Source of the DNA: Terramyces sp. JEL0728 | Taxonomy: Eukaryota > Chytridiomycota > Chytridiomycetes > Rhizophydiales > Terramycetaceae | Assembly (NCBI GenBank): GCA_027603945.1 | Contig: JADIIU010000096.1 | Span: 1 to 49,475 of the forward strand | Length of the DNA stretch: 49,475 nucleotides | Direction: 5' to 3' | Shown: positions 12,268 to 23,900 of the stretch, piece by piece | How positions within the stretch are numbered: position 1 is the first letter of the stretch | Layout: the number at the start of each line of letters is the position of its first letter | Position numbers and translations under genes: made by a program | The notes under the pieces: model-generated | What the model saw: the letters and a program-made list of their open reading frames with translations, nothing else | Told to the model about the DNA's origin: nothing | Database searches by the model: none

Positions 12268-13248
12268 TTAATCATCCTGGGAAGACATTTTCTTTCCAGT
12301 ACCAGACTGTGACATTTTCTGTGCTGTACTACCTTCTTTGGACCTAAAGTTAGTGATTTCATACTTGGTGTAATTGGAGACGCTAAAGTCTTTCAGCAGC
12401 TGTTGAGACGCATTGAAACTAGCATGCACAAATACAAATGCCGCATAGATCGGAGAAGCAATGGTGGTCCCTGGATTAGATTAAATCACCATTAACTCCA
12501 GCAAATGTAACGTTTGTGTTTACTTTGTTGTTTTTCAAAAAAATAATCAATGCAATACAAGTGTAAATCTTGTACCCAGCAAGGATGACATAGTCCAAAA
12601 GCGCGTACTTCATAATCAGCTGTGAAGCCAGCTCTCTATTGGAGACTCCCAATTTTGAAGCGATATTGTAGATGAACATGTACGAAGCCGCGACGAAATT
12701 TACAGCTTGCAAGAAAGCGTTGAGTATGACTAAAAGGGCTTGTACCTACATTAAAGTCAATTACAGTTGTATAAGGCGTAACATAAATGTTTGGGTAAGA
12801 GCCAATCAAAACTACAGTATAATTCAAAATGTTTACCACCAAAGCAACTATTTGTACCACCAGCCCAAGTGTGTTTAAAATGTACCATACTTTGAATTGC
12901 AAAGAGGTTTTCTACATTAATCATTGTTACATCTTGTACTACCGGAAGCCTAATCAAGATGACATAGTAGAGGATGCTGTTTGATATTCCAATGAATATG
13001 GCTGCCAACAAGGAAACAATATTAAAGCTGGGCCAATTATAAGGCGACACTGTGTAATCCAGAATCGCAGTATAAAAAACAAGTGTCAAAAGATTCAGGA
13101 TTCCAGTTGCTATTGCCGCGTAAAAGTATTGAGATCTTTTTGAATAATTCTGAATGGCTATATGGAATACTTGGAAATTCTTTTGAAGAGCCGCACCAAG
13201 AATGATGATTGTGGGTACAATAAAGGACGAGGTTAGCCTATCTGCCAT
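12268..13248 (-). CDS. Seven-span membrane protein, tandem paralogue 2
   Basis: Exons 13248-12931, 12911-12765, 12745-12490, 12470-12365 and 12343-12268 give 300 aa; the introns are 19, 19, 19 and 21 nt. It starts MADRLTSSFIVPTIIILGAAL and shows about seven hydrophobic spans. The conserved central part SKLGVSNRELASQLIMKYAL lies in a DNA stretch almost identical to paralogue 1. The last intron (12344-12364) is 21 nt and has no in-frame stop, so a single-sequence gene caller would read through it. I call it an intron because the sister gene needs one at the same place and because it carries the branch-like CTAAC. The tail is basic (GTGKKMSSQDD). Function unknown. Confidence 0.8.
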
Positions 13249-13585
13249 TTAAAAAGTAAAGTTCGCTTGGCATGACATCACTTTAGTCACCGCGTATCTG
13301 AATGATGGGCATTAATACAATATTTGGCTTTCTTCTTGTCAAATAACTATTGAAATTTACCAATAGAAAATGTTGAATTGGTCAGAGTAAATTATCACTT
13401 AATTTTTGGGTTTTATGAGATAAATCAAACCCATACTGCCTTTTTATCGTCACTTTGAGCAAATTCCACCAATGCAGTTCTTTAATTGTAAAGTTTCACA
13501 AATATTAAATTGTACTGTAAAAAAATTGTGCCAGTAGAAACAAAAAATTACAGGCATTTGTTTCCCTCCTTTAGCACGACTTGTT
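13249..13585. other. Intergenic, no feature seen
   Basis: About 340 nt upstream of the second seven-span gene. The sequence is AT-rich, has no long frame on either strand, and presumably holds that gene's promoter. Confidence 0.4.
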
Positions 13586-13726
13586 ATGAACTGGAACAGA
13601 ACTAGAATGAACGATTCAACGTTACAGACAATTATGTGTGTAAAAAATTGGATGGGCGTTGACTTTGACGACCCAAATAGTGAATCAGATCCTAAAGTAT
13701 GTAAAGTGACTCTCCAGGATGAATAA
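13586..13726 (+). CDS. Possible 46-codon small ORF
   Basis: ATG to TAA encodes MNWNRTRMNDSTLQ, then WMGVDFDDPNSESDPKV and a short acidic end. A stretch at 13700-13720 has intron-like GTATGT...CAG ends and is 21 nt, so splicing could shorten the product without changing the frame. The stop overlaps AATAAA (GAATAAAG), the arrangement seen at several real genes here. Length and the lack of a known family keep confidence low. Confidence 0.25.
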   Translation: MNWNRTRMNDSTLQTIMCVKNWMGVDFDDPNSESDPKVCKVTLQDE

Positions 13727-13809
13727 AGTGTATCGGAAGTTGAGACACTTCTCTAACTTGCCAAAGAAGTTAAAACCAGGATTTAAAATATAACTGATTT
13801 TGGAATTTA

Positions 13810-16800
13810 TTAACCCAAGGTAGATTGCAACTCTTGAGCAGCTTTACGAATCATTTTAGCATTAGCACTTCCAGAATCATTAGTCATTCGAGAAAACAAC
13901 GAATTAGGATCTTGCAATAATTTAAAAGGTGAATCGCATTCAACCACAATTCCATCTGATAACACCAACACACGGTCAAACCCTGCAATAGTATTCAGCC
14001 GATGTGCAATCGAAATAACAGTAGTATTCAGGAAAAAGGTTTTCAAAACTTTTTGAATCAATTGGTCAGATTCTCCATCAACAGCTGCAGTAGCTTCATC
14101 CATCACAAGTATCTTTGGTTGAGCTAAAATAGATCTAGCCAAACAAATTAATTGCCGTTGTCCTAAAGATAGACTTTCTCCCTTTTCGTCAACCCCAGTA
14201 TCTAGTTTATCAGCTTGTTGCTGGAAATACTCTTTTAAACCGACAAATTGCAATGATTCCCAAATCTTATCGTCATGGAATTCTGATTCAGGGTCAAGAT
14301 TTGTTCTAATTGTTCCCTTGAACAAAACAGGATCTTGTGGAATTATTTGGATTGACTGACGCAACTTTTTTAACCCACACTTGGAGATATCTATGTTATA
14401 TAATCTTACCTTGGCCATCTATAAAAATAGAACCTTTTGTAAGTTCCATGATTCTAAATAATGAAGTCATTAATGTACTTTTTCCAGACCCAGTACGTCC
14501 AATAACACCAAGCTTTTCACCAGGTTGGATAATCAAAGACAAGTTCTTGATGACAAAGTGGTCAGGACGAGTAGGATACGAAATGCCTACTTTTTCAAAT
14601 TCAACTTTTCCTTTTGTTGGCCATGCTTCCAAACTAGAATCATAATCGGAAACACGAGCTGATTCTTTGGATAAAGAATTTCCATAATAAAGTAATCGTT
14701 CAACTGAATTCATCTACAGTTAATTCTAGGTACTGTTGCTTCTCCTAAACCTGTAAATTCTAAAACTATTTCCATGATTCTTCCTAAATCGGATGATGAT
14801 TGGATAGCGAGGGCGACTGCTTCAACATTTACACTCCCGTTTGATTTTGATAACACACCGTAAACAATAACCAATAGAGTTATAAATTGCGATAAAATAG
14901 ATAATCTGAATGATAACCAAATCGCAAGTGATGTTTTGACAAAGTAAGAAGCTTGATATTGATCAATTAATTTGTGTTGCTTATGTTCAAATTGTTTTTG
15001 GACGTTAAATGCTTTGATGGTTGATAGTGCTGTTAGTGATTGAGAAACATGAGCGTCCATTGGAGATTTAAGGACAGATTCGATTCTTTGCATGGCCAAA
15101 TTAGAGTTTTGAAAGAACTTGTAAATGTAATAGTAGATTACGAAAACTGCAAACAAAAATATGGAGATATACCCACTGGCTTGTGCAGTCAAAATGGCAC
15201 AGGCAATAAATTCCAATAAGATTGTTGGTAAATTGGAACCAACATAGCAAAGTGTAGAATCAGTTTCATCGATATCGGTGGAAAATCTATTCAAGATCCT
15301 ACCAGATGGGTTACGTTGAAAAAAAGATAGTGGTGCATTGACTACACCATTTAGTGCCATATTGTGCAACGAGGTACTAGCAGCGATAACCAAAAATGGA
15401 CGGAAAATACGAGAAATTACGTTTCCTACCAAATTAATTGCCCCTGCAATTGTATAAAATTCGATGAATCTATCTGATGGAATGTGGTTGTTAACGTTGG
15501 CTACTTGCGTGATCCAGAGTTTTGACCAGACATCGCCTACAAGGGTAGCACCGTACCCCAAGATCAAGATAATTTGCAGAGGATAATTTCCCATTGCTTT
15601 CATATAAGCAAGGAATACACTTCCTTGAACAGATCCCTTAAATTAGAATGACCATACCTTTTCAACCTCTTCTTGTTCGGTAAATTGACCCCCATCTTTT
15701 TCCACAAATTCTTTGCTTTCCACGATTTCTTGTTGAGTACTTTGGTCATCTTCTGAAACTTGATAATTTTCCATTAATTTGACCAATGCTCCGTTCTTGG
15801 ACATCAACTCTTGGTAAGACCCGTATTCTTTAACACTTCCTTCTTCCATTACAATAACTTTATCAAATTGAGGCAAATAGTGCAACTGGTGGGTGACCAT
15901 AAGGACTGTTTTGTGAGCTAGGAACTCTTTGATCGCCATGTCAAACACTTTTCTTCCCACAGATGCGTCAAGGGCAGCTAAAGGGCAATCCAAGAGATAA
16001 ACGTCAGAGTCTTTGTATAAAGCTCTAGCCAAAGATAATCTAGCTTTTTGACCACCTGATAAATTAGAACCTTCTTCTCCGATTTCAGTATTCATTCCAG
16101 CAGATAAGTTTTCCAAGTCTGACGCCAAACAGGCAGCTTTGATACAATATAATAGCAAAAGCTTATCTTCTTTTGAGCCAAACAAGATATTGTTTTTTAT
16201 ACTATCACCCATTATCCATGGCTCTTGAGAACAATAAGCAATCTTTCCTTTGATATCAAAAGTACCAGCAGTCAATTCCAAATCCCCAATTAAACTTGAC
16301 AAGAGAGTAGATTTGCCAGACCCGACATTTCCAACAATAGCAACAAGAGATCCTTTTGGTACAGTTACATTAATTCCATTAAACTGCTTTTGGCTTTCCT
16401 TTTCTTCTTCCAAGTAAGTCCAAGTAGCATTTTCAATTTTGATTGCAACATCTTTATCCAAATGATTTTGCTCCGATTGCGAGCCCTCTTCAGCTAATAG
16501 AAAATCTCGAACTCTTTGCCAATTCTGACGAGTCATGACATAAGTTTGCGAGAGACCACTGACGCTAAGCAAAGGTTCATAGAGTCTTTGAAAAATAAGC
16601 ATAGCAGGAAAGATAATCTGGGGGTCCATTTTACCATTAGTAGCAGAGTATACAGCGAATGTTACGATGGGCATCAAGATTGGGGCAACAGATGACAGCA
16701 GTTGACCGAATGCAAGGACGTAAATAAATCCAACATAGTTATCCCCTTCCATTTCTCTGAGTTTTTGAATTTGCCTAACAAAATAATCTTCCATGGCTTT

Positions 16801-17655
16801 AAACTTTACCACTTGGATACCATTCAACATTTCACGAATCTTTGTTATTCTAGCATCGTTGTTTGTTAAATACGCATCATAGTATTTGCTCATTAAAACA
16901 GAAATGGCCAAGGTAGAGATAAAAGAAACCACAGCATAGCCAACACTTGCCCAGACTGAATTGCCAACCAAAACCAAAAGATATAAAATACCGATTACAA
17001 CACTGAATGGAATTGACCATAAACTATTCACAGCGCGTGGGGCTTCAGAAAGTGCCCTCGAATCATTATTGATCATGTTAATAATTTTCCCAGTTGAGAA
17101 TTCCTTTCTGCTTTTCTGAGACAAACGAAACCTATTATTAATCTAGAAATACGATTTTTCATAAATTGCTGCCATAAGCATTGTGCTAAGGACGGTGCTA
17201 ATCCTACGTATTAACGATTCAACAAGAGCACTACAACAAGCAATTCCAATTTGCAGCCCAAAGTACAAGACGACCAAAGCAGTAATATTTGAAATTATCA
17301 AGCTAGAATTACCGTTTTGCAACCACAAGATAATTTGACCAAATATCAAAGGTGATAAGAAAAAATCTACCAGTACTTTGATGAAATTCAAAAAGTAGTA
17401 CAGAACAAGTTGATAATAGATTGGACCAACCAAGGTCTTGATCAAACTTGGCTTTCTATCAATGTTGGCCCAAAAGAGGTCGAAATGCTTTGTAACTTCA
17501 AATGCAGAGTTTTTTGATTCTAATTTGGGAATGTCCTAATTTTAGTTGTAACATACATTTTTTTCAAGAGTTTCATGGTTTCCTTTCGCAAGTAACGGGT
17601 TTAGCCATGAACAAGTCACTAAATTCCAAAAGTCATTTTTAATGTAGTACTGCAT
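13810..17655 (-). CDS. ABC transporter, ABCC/MRP type, probable NRPS-product exporter
   Basis: Exons 17655-17557, 17535-17153, 17131-15658, 15636-14734, 14713-14410 and 14390-13810 give 1247 aa; the introns are 21, 21, 21, 20 and 19 nt. The order is TMD1-NBD1-TMD2-NBD2 without the extra N-terminal TMD0, so a short MRP4-like full transporter. NBD1 has VGNVGSGKSTLL and LSGGQKARLSLARAL. Its Walker B reads YLLDCPLAALD, with Cys where ABCC proteins usually have the second Asp, so this site is probably catalytically weak. NBD2 has IGRTGSGKSTLM, LSLGQRQLICLARS and ILVMDEATAAVD with the catalytic Glu. The start MQYYIKNDFWNLVTCSWLNP matches the usual ABCC entry into TMD1. It diverges from the NRPS, sharing a repeat-rich promoter, and so is a likely exporter or self-protection pump for the peptide. 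Confidence 0.92.
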
Positions 17656-17680
17656 CGTTTCGTTCCAGTTCAACCAGCTG

Positions 17681-17688
17681 CTTTTATA
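17681..17688 (-). promoter_or_regulatory. TATA box of the ABC transporter gene
   Basis: On the minus strand this reads TATAAAAG, 26-33 nt upstream of the proposed ATG at 17655. With normal TATA spacing, transcription would begin almost at the start codon. Confidence 0.5.
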
Positions 17689-17692
17689 AAAA

Positions 17693-17880
17693 TATGGCGT
17701 AGTGATACAAAGTTGCTTTTTTTGTGTTCTTTATAAAAAAATACGGCGTGGTGACACAATGTTGCTTTTTCCGTGCCCCTACAAAATATATAGCGTGGTA
17801 ACACAAAGTTGCTTTTTTCGTGTCCCTACAAAACATATAGTGTGGTAGCACAAAGTTGCTTTTTTTGTGTTTCTGGCGTC
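17693..17880. repeat. Four ~48-bp imperfect direct repeats in the divergent promoter
   Basis: Copies begin at 17693, 17742, 17791 and 17838, with periods of 49, 49 and 47 bp. Each holds a core like GTGGTAACACAAAGTTGC, followed by a T-run, then CGTGTCCCTACAAAA in copies 2 and 3. They fill the centre of the 305-bp gap between the ABC transporter and NRPS starts. They could be repeated binding sites for a factor controlling both genes. Confidence 0.85.
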
Positions 17881-17910
17881 AGCCGTTCGGTTGTACGCTT
17901 AGTTCTCAAG

Positions 17911-17918
17911 TATAAAAG
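17911..17918 (+). promoter_or_regulatory. TATA box of the NRPS gene
   Basis: TATAAAAG ends 42 nt before the NRPS ATG at 17961, just after the direct repeats. Spacing suits a TATA box with a very short leader. Confidence 0.55.
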
Positions 17919-17960
17919 CCAAATAGATTAAATCTCAGAAAACTTAAATAGAATTTATCA

Positions 17961-20900
17961 ATGCAAGCTCAAACTATTATCAAATCTACTGCTAACAACA
18001 ATGAAAATGTCCAACAAGATTCCATTAATGCGACTGTCTCATCTGGCGCAAAGGTAATCGAGGCTAAATTTACTAATCCCACTAACCTTTCTAGCGCAAA
18101 TGAACCTCCTCACAGTGTTGAATCTGGTGTCAAGTCTGTTCAAGGTCGTAAATTGGTTGAAAACAAGCCGGTTTTAAACTCAATGCCAAAGGAGTCGAAA
18201 GAAGGTTTTGGTGAAACTCATGTTGAATGCATCTCTGAAGTATCTGTCTCTGGCGAAGACATGGATCAAGAAACTAAAAAATTTTGGATGGACTATTTAG
18301 TAGACGTTGAATCAACTGATGTATCCCAGCATGTTGTCAATCAATTACCAGTATATGCACAAATGAATTTGACCTCTTTAGTTAACATTGACACTTTGAA
18401 TCAAGTTACAGTCACACACAACGTAGAAATGGTAACTGTCGCAAATGCTGCTTGGTCTTGTGTTCTAAAAACATTTTTCCAAAGAGAACATGCCATTTTT
18501 GCAACTATGGATGGGTAATTTTTGATTTAATATAGATATAAAAATATAGTTCCATTCAAATCAACTGTCAATCCTCATGCTGTCTTATCAGAATGGATTC
18601 AAAATTTGCAAAATCAGGCTCAGGTAGTCAAGAAACATCTTGCTCCATTAGAAGCAATCTTGGATCTTACCAACTTGCATGATCACGTGAATTCCCTTGT
18701 GCAATATGAAACTGGGGAAACCTTTACCGAAAAATTTCAAATTCTCTTACATCTCATTTCAACAAATAATAGTTTAGATATAAAAATAGAATACAATATA
18801 AAAGCAATAGAGCCAGCTTTTGCTCAAAGTATGGGCGACTACTTTAATCAGTGCTTGTCATGGATGTGCACCAGTTTATTGCAAAATGATCATGGTTTAG
18901 TCAGTGATATTCTAGTGTTGGAGCCTCTTCAAAAAGCTCAGGTTCTTGCATTCGGAAAAGGACCACTGCGGGATATTCATTTTGATTTGGGACATTTAGC
19001 GTTTGAAAAAATAGCCATGCATGATCCGGATTTGATCGCAGTTGAACAAGATGGAAGATCAATTACCTATGGAGAATTGAACCAACAGGCTAATCAACTT
19101 GCTGCTGCTTTAGTTGGTAAAGGCGTTCAAGTTGGAGATTTTGTTGCAATAGTTACAATCCGATCTATTGAAATGATTATTGGTATTTTCGCAGTGTTGA
19201 AAGCTGGAGCCGCCTATGTTCCTATTGATTCTTCGTTGCCTTTGGAAAGAATTCAGTATATCTTGGAGACTTGCAATTGTCCAATAGTATTGTATCACGA
19301 AGAAATTGAAAGTAGTTTATTCAGATCGCTCAGCAGTACCAATAAAATGGTGAACTTGTGCAGCAGGAAGGAGGTCTCATCAGATCAACTGCCTAGTGTA
19401 GTTCTGAGCAGCTCAGACTCGGCCTACTGTATCTTTACTTCTGGATCTACTGGTAAGCCAAAGGGTGTGGTGATCTCTCACCTCTCTCTTTGTAATTGTG
19501 CTTTAAATGATATTTGTTCGTTTGATTTACGTCGCGGGACTAAGATTGCTCAAATGGCCTCAATTAACTTTGATGTTAGTGTTGGTGAAATTTTTACTGC
19601 ACTTTCAAACGAAGCCACTTTGGTTTTGCGATCCAACTATGACTACTATTCTGTTCTTGATCAAGTGCAAGTGGCTAATTTAACCCCAACGGCATTTGCA
19701 AAGATTCAACCTCACCAATATCCAAACTTGAAACGAATTCTTCTTGCGGGAGAAATGTTTAATCCTTCATTTGCAGACTTATGGGCTGGCCGATTGAATC
19801 TTATAAACAGCTACGGCCCAACAGAAGCCACCGTTATTTCATCCTCAGGTTCTCAAATTCCAGGCAAGCGTGTTCATATCGGTAAACCAGTTCCAAATTC
19901 GAATCAGTATATCGTCGATAGAGAGTTGAATCTAGTTCCAATTGGAGTCCCAGGTGAATTATTGATCGGAGGGGTTTGTGTCGCCCAAGAATATTTGAAT
20001 AGACCTGATTTAACTCGAGAAAAATTCATTAAAAACCACTTCTTGAATGATGGATCAAAAATGTACCGAACTGGAGATGTTTGTAAATGGAGTGAAGATG
20101 GAGATATTATTATGATGGGAAGGAAGGATGACATGGTAAAAATCAAAGGTTACAGAATTGAACTTGATGAAGTCTCTTCCGCTCTCCAAAGACATCCACT
20201 TGTTTCTGCTGCCACTGTGCTAGTTCAACAGGATCAACTTTTCGCTTATATTACGCCTAAAGTTGAGCTTTCTTCTGTTCGTGACTTTATTTCAGATATC
20301 TTGCCACATTATATGCTTCCATCAGTTATTATTCCACTTCATGAACTGCCAATGACTCCGAACGGAAAGGTAATCGAATATTAATATCAGATTGACAAAG
20401 CTGTTTTACGCACTTTAAATGTCCAAGCAGAGTTCCAAAAGCCAGAAACTGAATTGGAGATCAGCTTGGCCTCACTTTGGGCAGACTTGCTGAATGTAGA
20501 GCAACACAAGATTGGCAGATATTCGTCTTTCTTTGAATTTGGAGGAGATTCGATTTCTGCCATCCAATTAGTTGGCCAAGCAAAGGCGATTGGACTGCAA
20601 TTGAACACCACCATGGTTTTCAAAAAGTCCTTATTATTGCAAATGGCACTATGCACAGTTTCGGAAAGCACAAGGTCTGAAATTAAGCCGATTGTTGTTC
20701 CGTAAGATATTTATTTAACGTTAGTGAAATGATAGTTGAGGAAATTAATCAGCAAGTTGAAGATTCTGGTAGTATTGAAGATATGTATCCCGCAACTCCA
20801 CTTCAATCCGGAATGATAGCAAAATCAATGCAAAATTCAAAAGCGTATGTTAATCAAATGAAATTGCAGCTTTCCCAAGAGTTGGATTTGGATCAACTTC

Positions 20901-23900
20901 AACATGCAGTGGATCAAATCACTCGTGCTCATGGAATTTTACGTACCCGATTTGTTTCTACATCTCAAGGAATCTACCAAGTTCTCCAAAAGCAAATCGA
21001 TGCGTTTGTTGAAATACAATCAAGCTTGGAAGAATATTGCTGTGCCGATCTTGAAAGAGGGTTTGATTTACACGAAGTCGCTTGGTTTAGAGTAGCCTAC
21101 ATTAACGGCGCTCAGCCATACCTGATTTTTACAATTCATCATGCGTTATACGACGGTTGGTGTATGGACCAGATTGTGGAAAGCCTGTTCTCTGCGTACT
21201 CTGGAAACATTATTGAACAGAGTGGATCTTTCAAATCAGTTGTGGAATATATCGAATCAATGGATAGGGAAAAGGGTAAAGAATTCTGGAACAGCTATTT
21301 GTCAGATGTGGAGTCATCTACTGGGTTTGGTGGAAATAAGTCATCGCAAAAGGATTTGGTGGTAGACTATGAACCGCATACTTTCAAAGTTTCAGCAAGT
21401 TTGTCTGACATGAAGCTGATTTCATCCAAATATCAGATTACAATGGCTACTCTTGCTAAAGCAGCCTGGGCCTCTACTTTGAAAATGTTTACTCAGCAAG
21501 ATACAGTTGTGTTTGCCAATATTGTTTCCGGAAGAGATATTCCTGTTGAGAATGTGGAAAGGTAATTAATGATTAATTTTAGTATTGTTGGACTATTGAT
21601 GAACTCAATTCCGTTCAAGGCAAATGTCAATCCAGAAATGAACTTGCTGGATTGGTTGAGACAATTACAAGAAAACCACACTTCTACTTTGGACTACTCT
21701 CATTCAAGCTTGGTTGATATTTACAAATGGACCAGCAAGTCTAATCTTTTGAAAACCTCTTTTGTATTTGAAAACATGCCTAACAATGGAGATTCTTCGT
21801 CTGAAAGTTTTGTTATTTCCAACGGACCGGATGCTAACGCAGGAACGTTTAATGAGTATGAAATCCAAGTTGTCCTTTTCCCAACAGAATCAGGTTTAGA
21901 TGTAGAAGTAGAGTATGATTTATCAATTCTGGATGCTTCGTTTGCTCAAAGTATAGGTGACTACTTTAATCAGTGCTTGTCATGGATGTGCACCAGTTTA
22001 TTGCAAAATGATCATGGTTTAGTCAGTGATATTCTAGTGTTGGAGCCTCTTCAAAAAGCTCAGGTTCTTGCATTCGGAAAAGGACTACTGCGGGATATTC
22101 GTTTTGATTTGGGACATTTAGCGTTTGAAAAAATAGCCATGCATGATCCGGATTTGATCGCAGTTGAACAAGATGGAAGATTAATTACCTATGGAGAATT
22201 GAACCAACAGGCTAATCAACTTGCTGCTGCTTTAGTTGGTAAAGGTGTTCAAGTTGGAGATTTTGTTGCAATAGTTACAATCCGATCTATTGAAATGATT
22301 ATTGGTATTTTCGCAGTGTTGAAAGCTGGAGCCGCCTATGTTCCTATTGATTCTTCGTTGCCTTTGGAAAGAATTCAGTATATCTTGGAGACTTGCAATT
22401 GTCCAATAGTATTGTATCACGAAGAAATTGAAAGTAGTTTATTCAGATCGCTCAGCAGTACCAATAAAATGGTGAACTTGTGCAGCAGGAAGGAGGTCTC
22501 ATCAGATCAACTGCCTAGTGTAGTTCTGAGTAGCTCAGACTCGGCCTACTGTATCTTTACTTCTGGATCTACTGGTAAGCCAAAGGGTGTGGTGATCTCT
22601 CACCTCTCTCTTTGTAATTGTGCTTTAAATGATATTTGTTCGTTTGATTTACGTCGCGGGACTAAGATTGCTCAAATGGCCTCAATTAACTTTGATGCTA
22701 GCGTTGGTGAAATCTTTACAGCACTATCAAACGAAGCCACTTTGGTTTTGCGATCCAACTATGACTACTATTCTGTTCTTGATCAAGTGCAAGTGGCTAA
22801 TTTAACCCCAACGGCATTTGCAAAGATTCAACCTCACCAATATCCAAACTTGAAACGAATTCTTCTTGCGGGAGAAATGTTTAATCCTTCATTTGCAGAC
22901 TTATGGGCTGGCCGATTGAATCTTATAAACAGCTACGGCCCAACAGAAGCCACCGTTATTTCATCCTCAGGTTCTCAAATTCCAGGCAAGCGTGTTCATA
23001 TCGGTAAACCAGTTCCAAATTCGAATCAGTATATCGTCGATAGAGAGTTGAATCTAGTTCCAATTGGAGTCCCAGGTGAATTATTGATCGGAGGGGTTTG
23101 TGTCGCCCAAGAATATTTGAATAGACCTGATTTAACTCGAGAAAAATTCATTAAAAACCACTTCTTGAATGATGGATCAAAAATGTACCGAACTGGAGAT
23201 GTTTGTAAATGGACTGAAGATGGAGATATTCAAATTATGGGTAGAAACGACAATATGGTGAAAGTGAAGGGCTACCGTATTGAACTGGATGAAGTCTCTT
23301 CTGCTCTCCAAAGACATCCACTTGTTTCTGCAGCGACGGTAATTGTCAAGGATGGGCATTTAGTTGGATTTGTCACGCCAAAAGTAGATATTAATGAAGT
23401 GAGGGGTTCGTTGATGGAGATTTTGCCGTATTATATGGTACCTTCAGCTATTGTATCTTTGAACGAACTACCAGCGACAACGAACGGAAAGGTATTTATC
23501 AAACTTATTTAGATTGACAAGAGTGCATTAAGTTCCCTTGATTATCGTATTGAATTTGCGCTCCCTACAACAGAAGATGAAATGAACCTTGCGTCTATTT
23601 GGAGCAAAGTATTGAATGTCAGCCTTGGGAAAATTGGTAGGGATACTTCTTTCTTTGAAATTGGAGGTGACAGTATATCTGTATTGCAAATGTGTTTTAA
23701 GTGCAAAAAACTTGGATGGAGCTTAAGTTCGTTTGATGTCTTCCAAGCCCAAACTTTGTCGCAAATGGTAAAAGCCAAGGTTGATTTAAAAAAGAAAGCT
23801 AATTACAATACTGAAATTGTTGGACCAGTACAGTTCACCAACATTCAAAAGATTTATCTCCGCAACAATGGCTCTTCAGATATGCACTACACTCAATCGA

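Noticed and set aside
17693..17880. Promoter repeats as a CRISPR array
   Set aside because: The units are contiguous ~48-bp imperfect repeats with no unique spacers, in a eukaryotic promoter.
18819..23230. A-domain block as an assembly duplication
   Set aside because: Thirteen scattered differences and distinct flanks argue for two real copies, though long reads would be needed to be certain.
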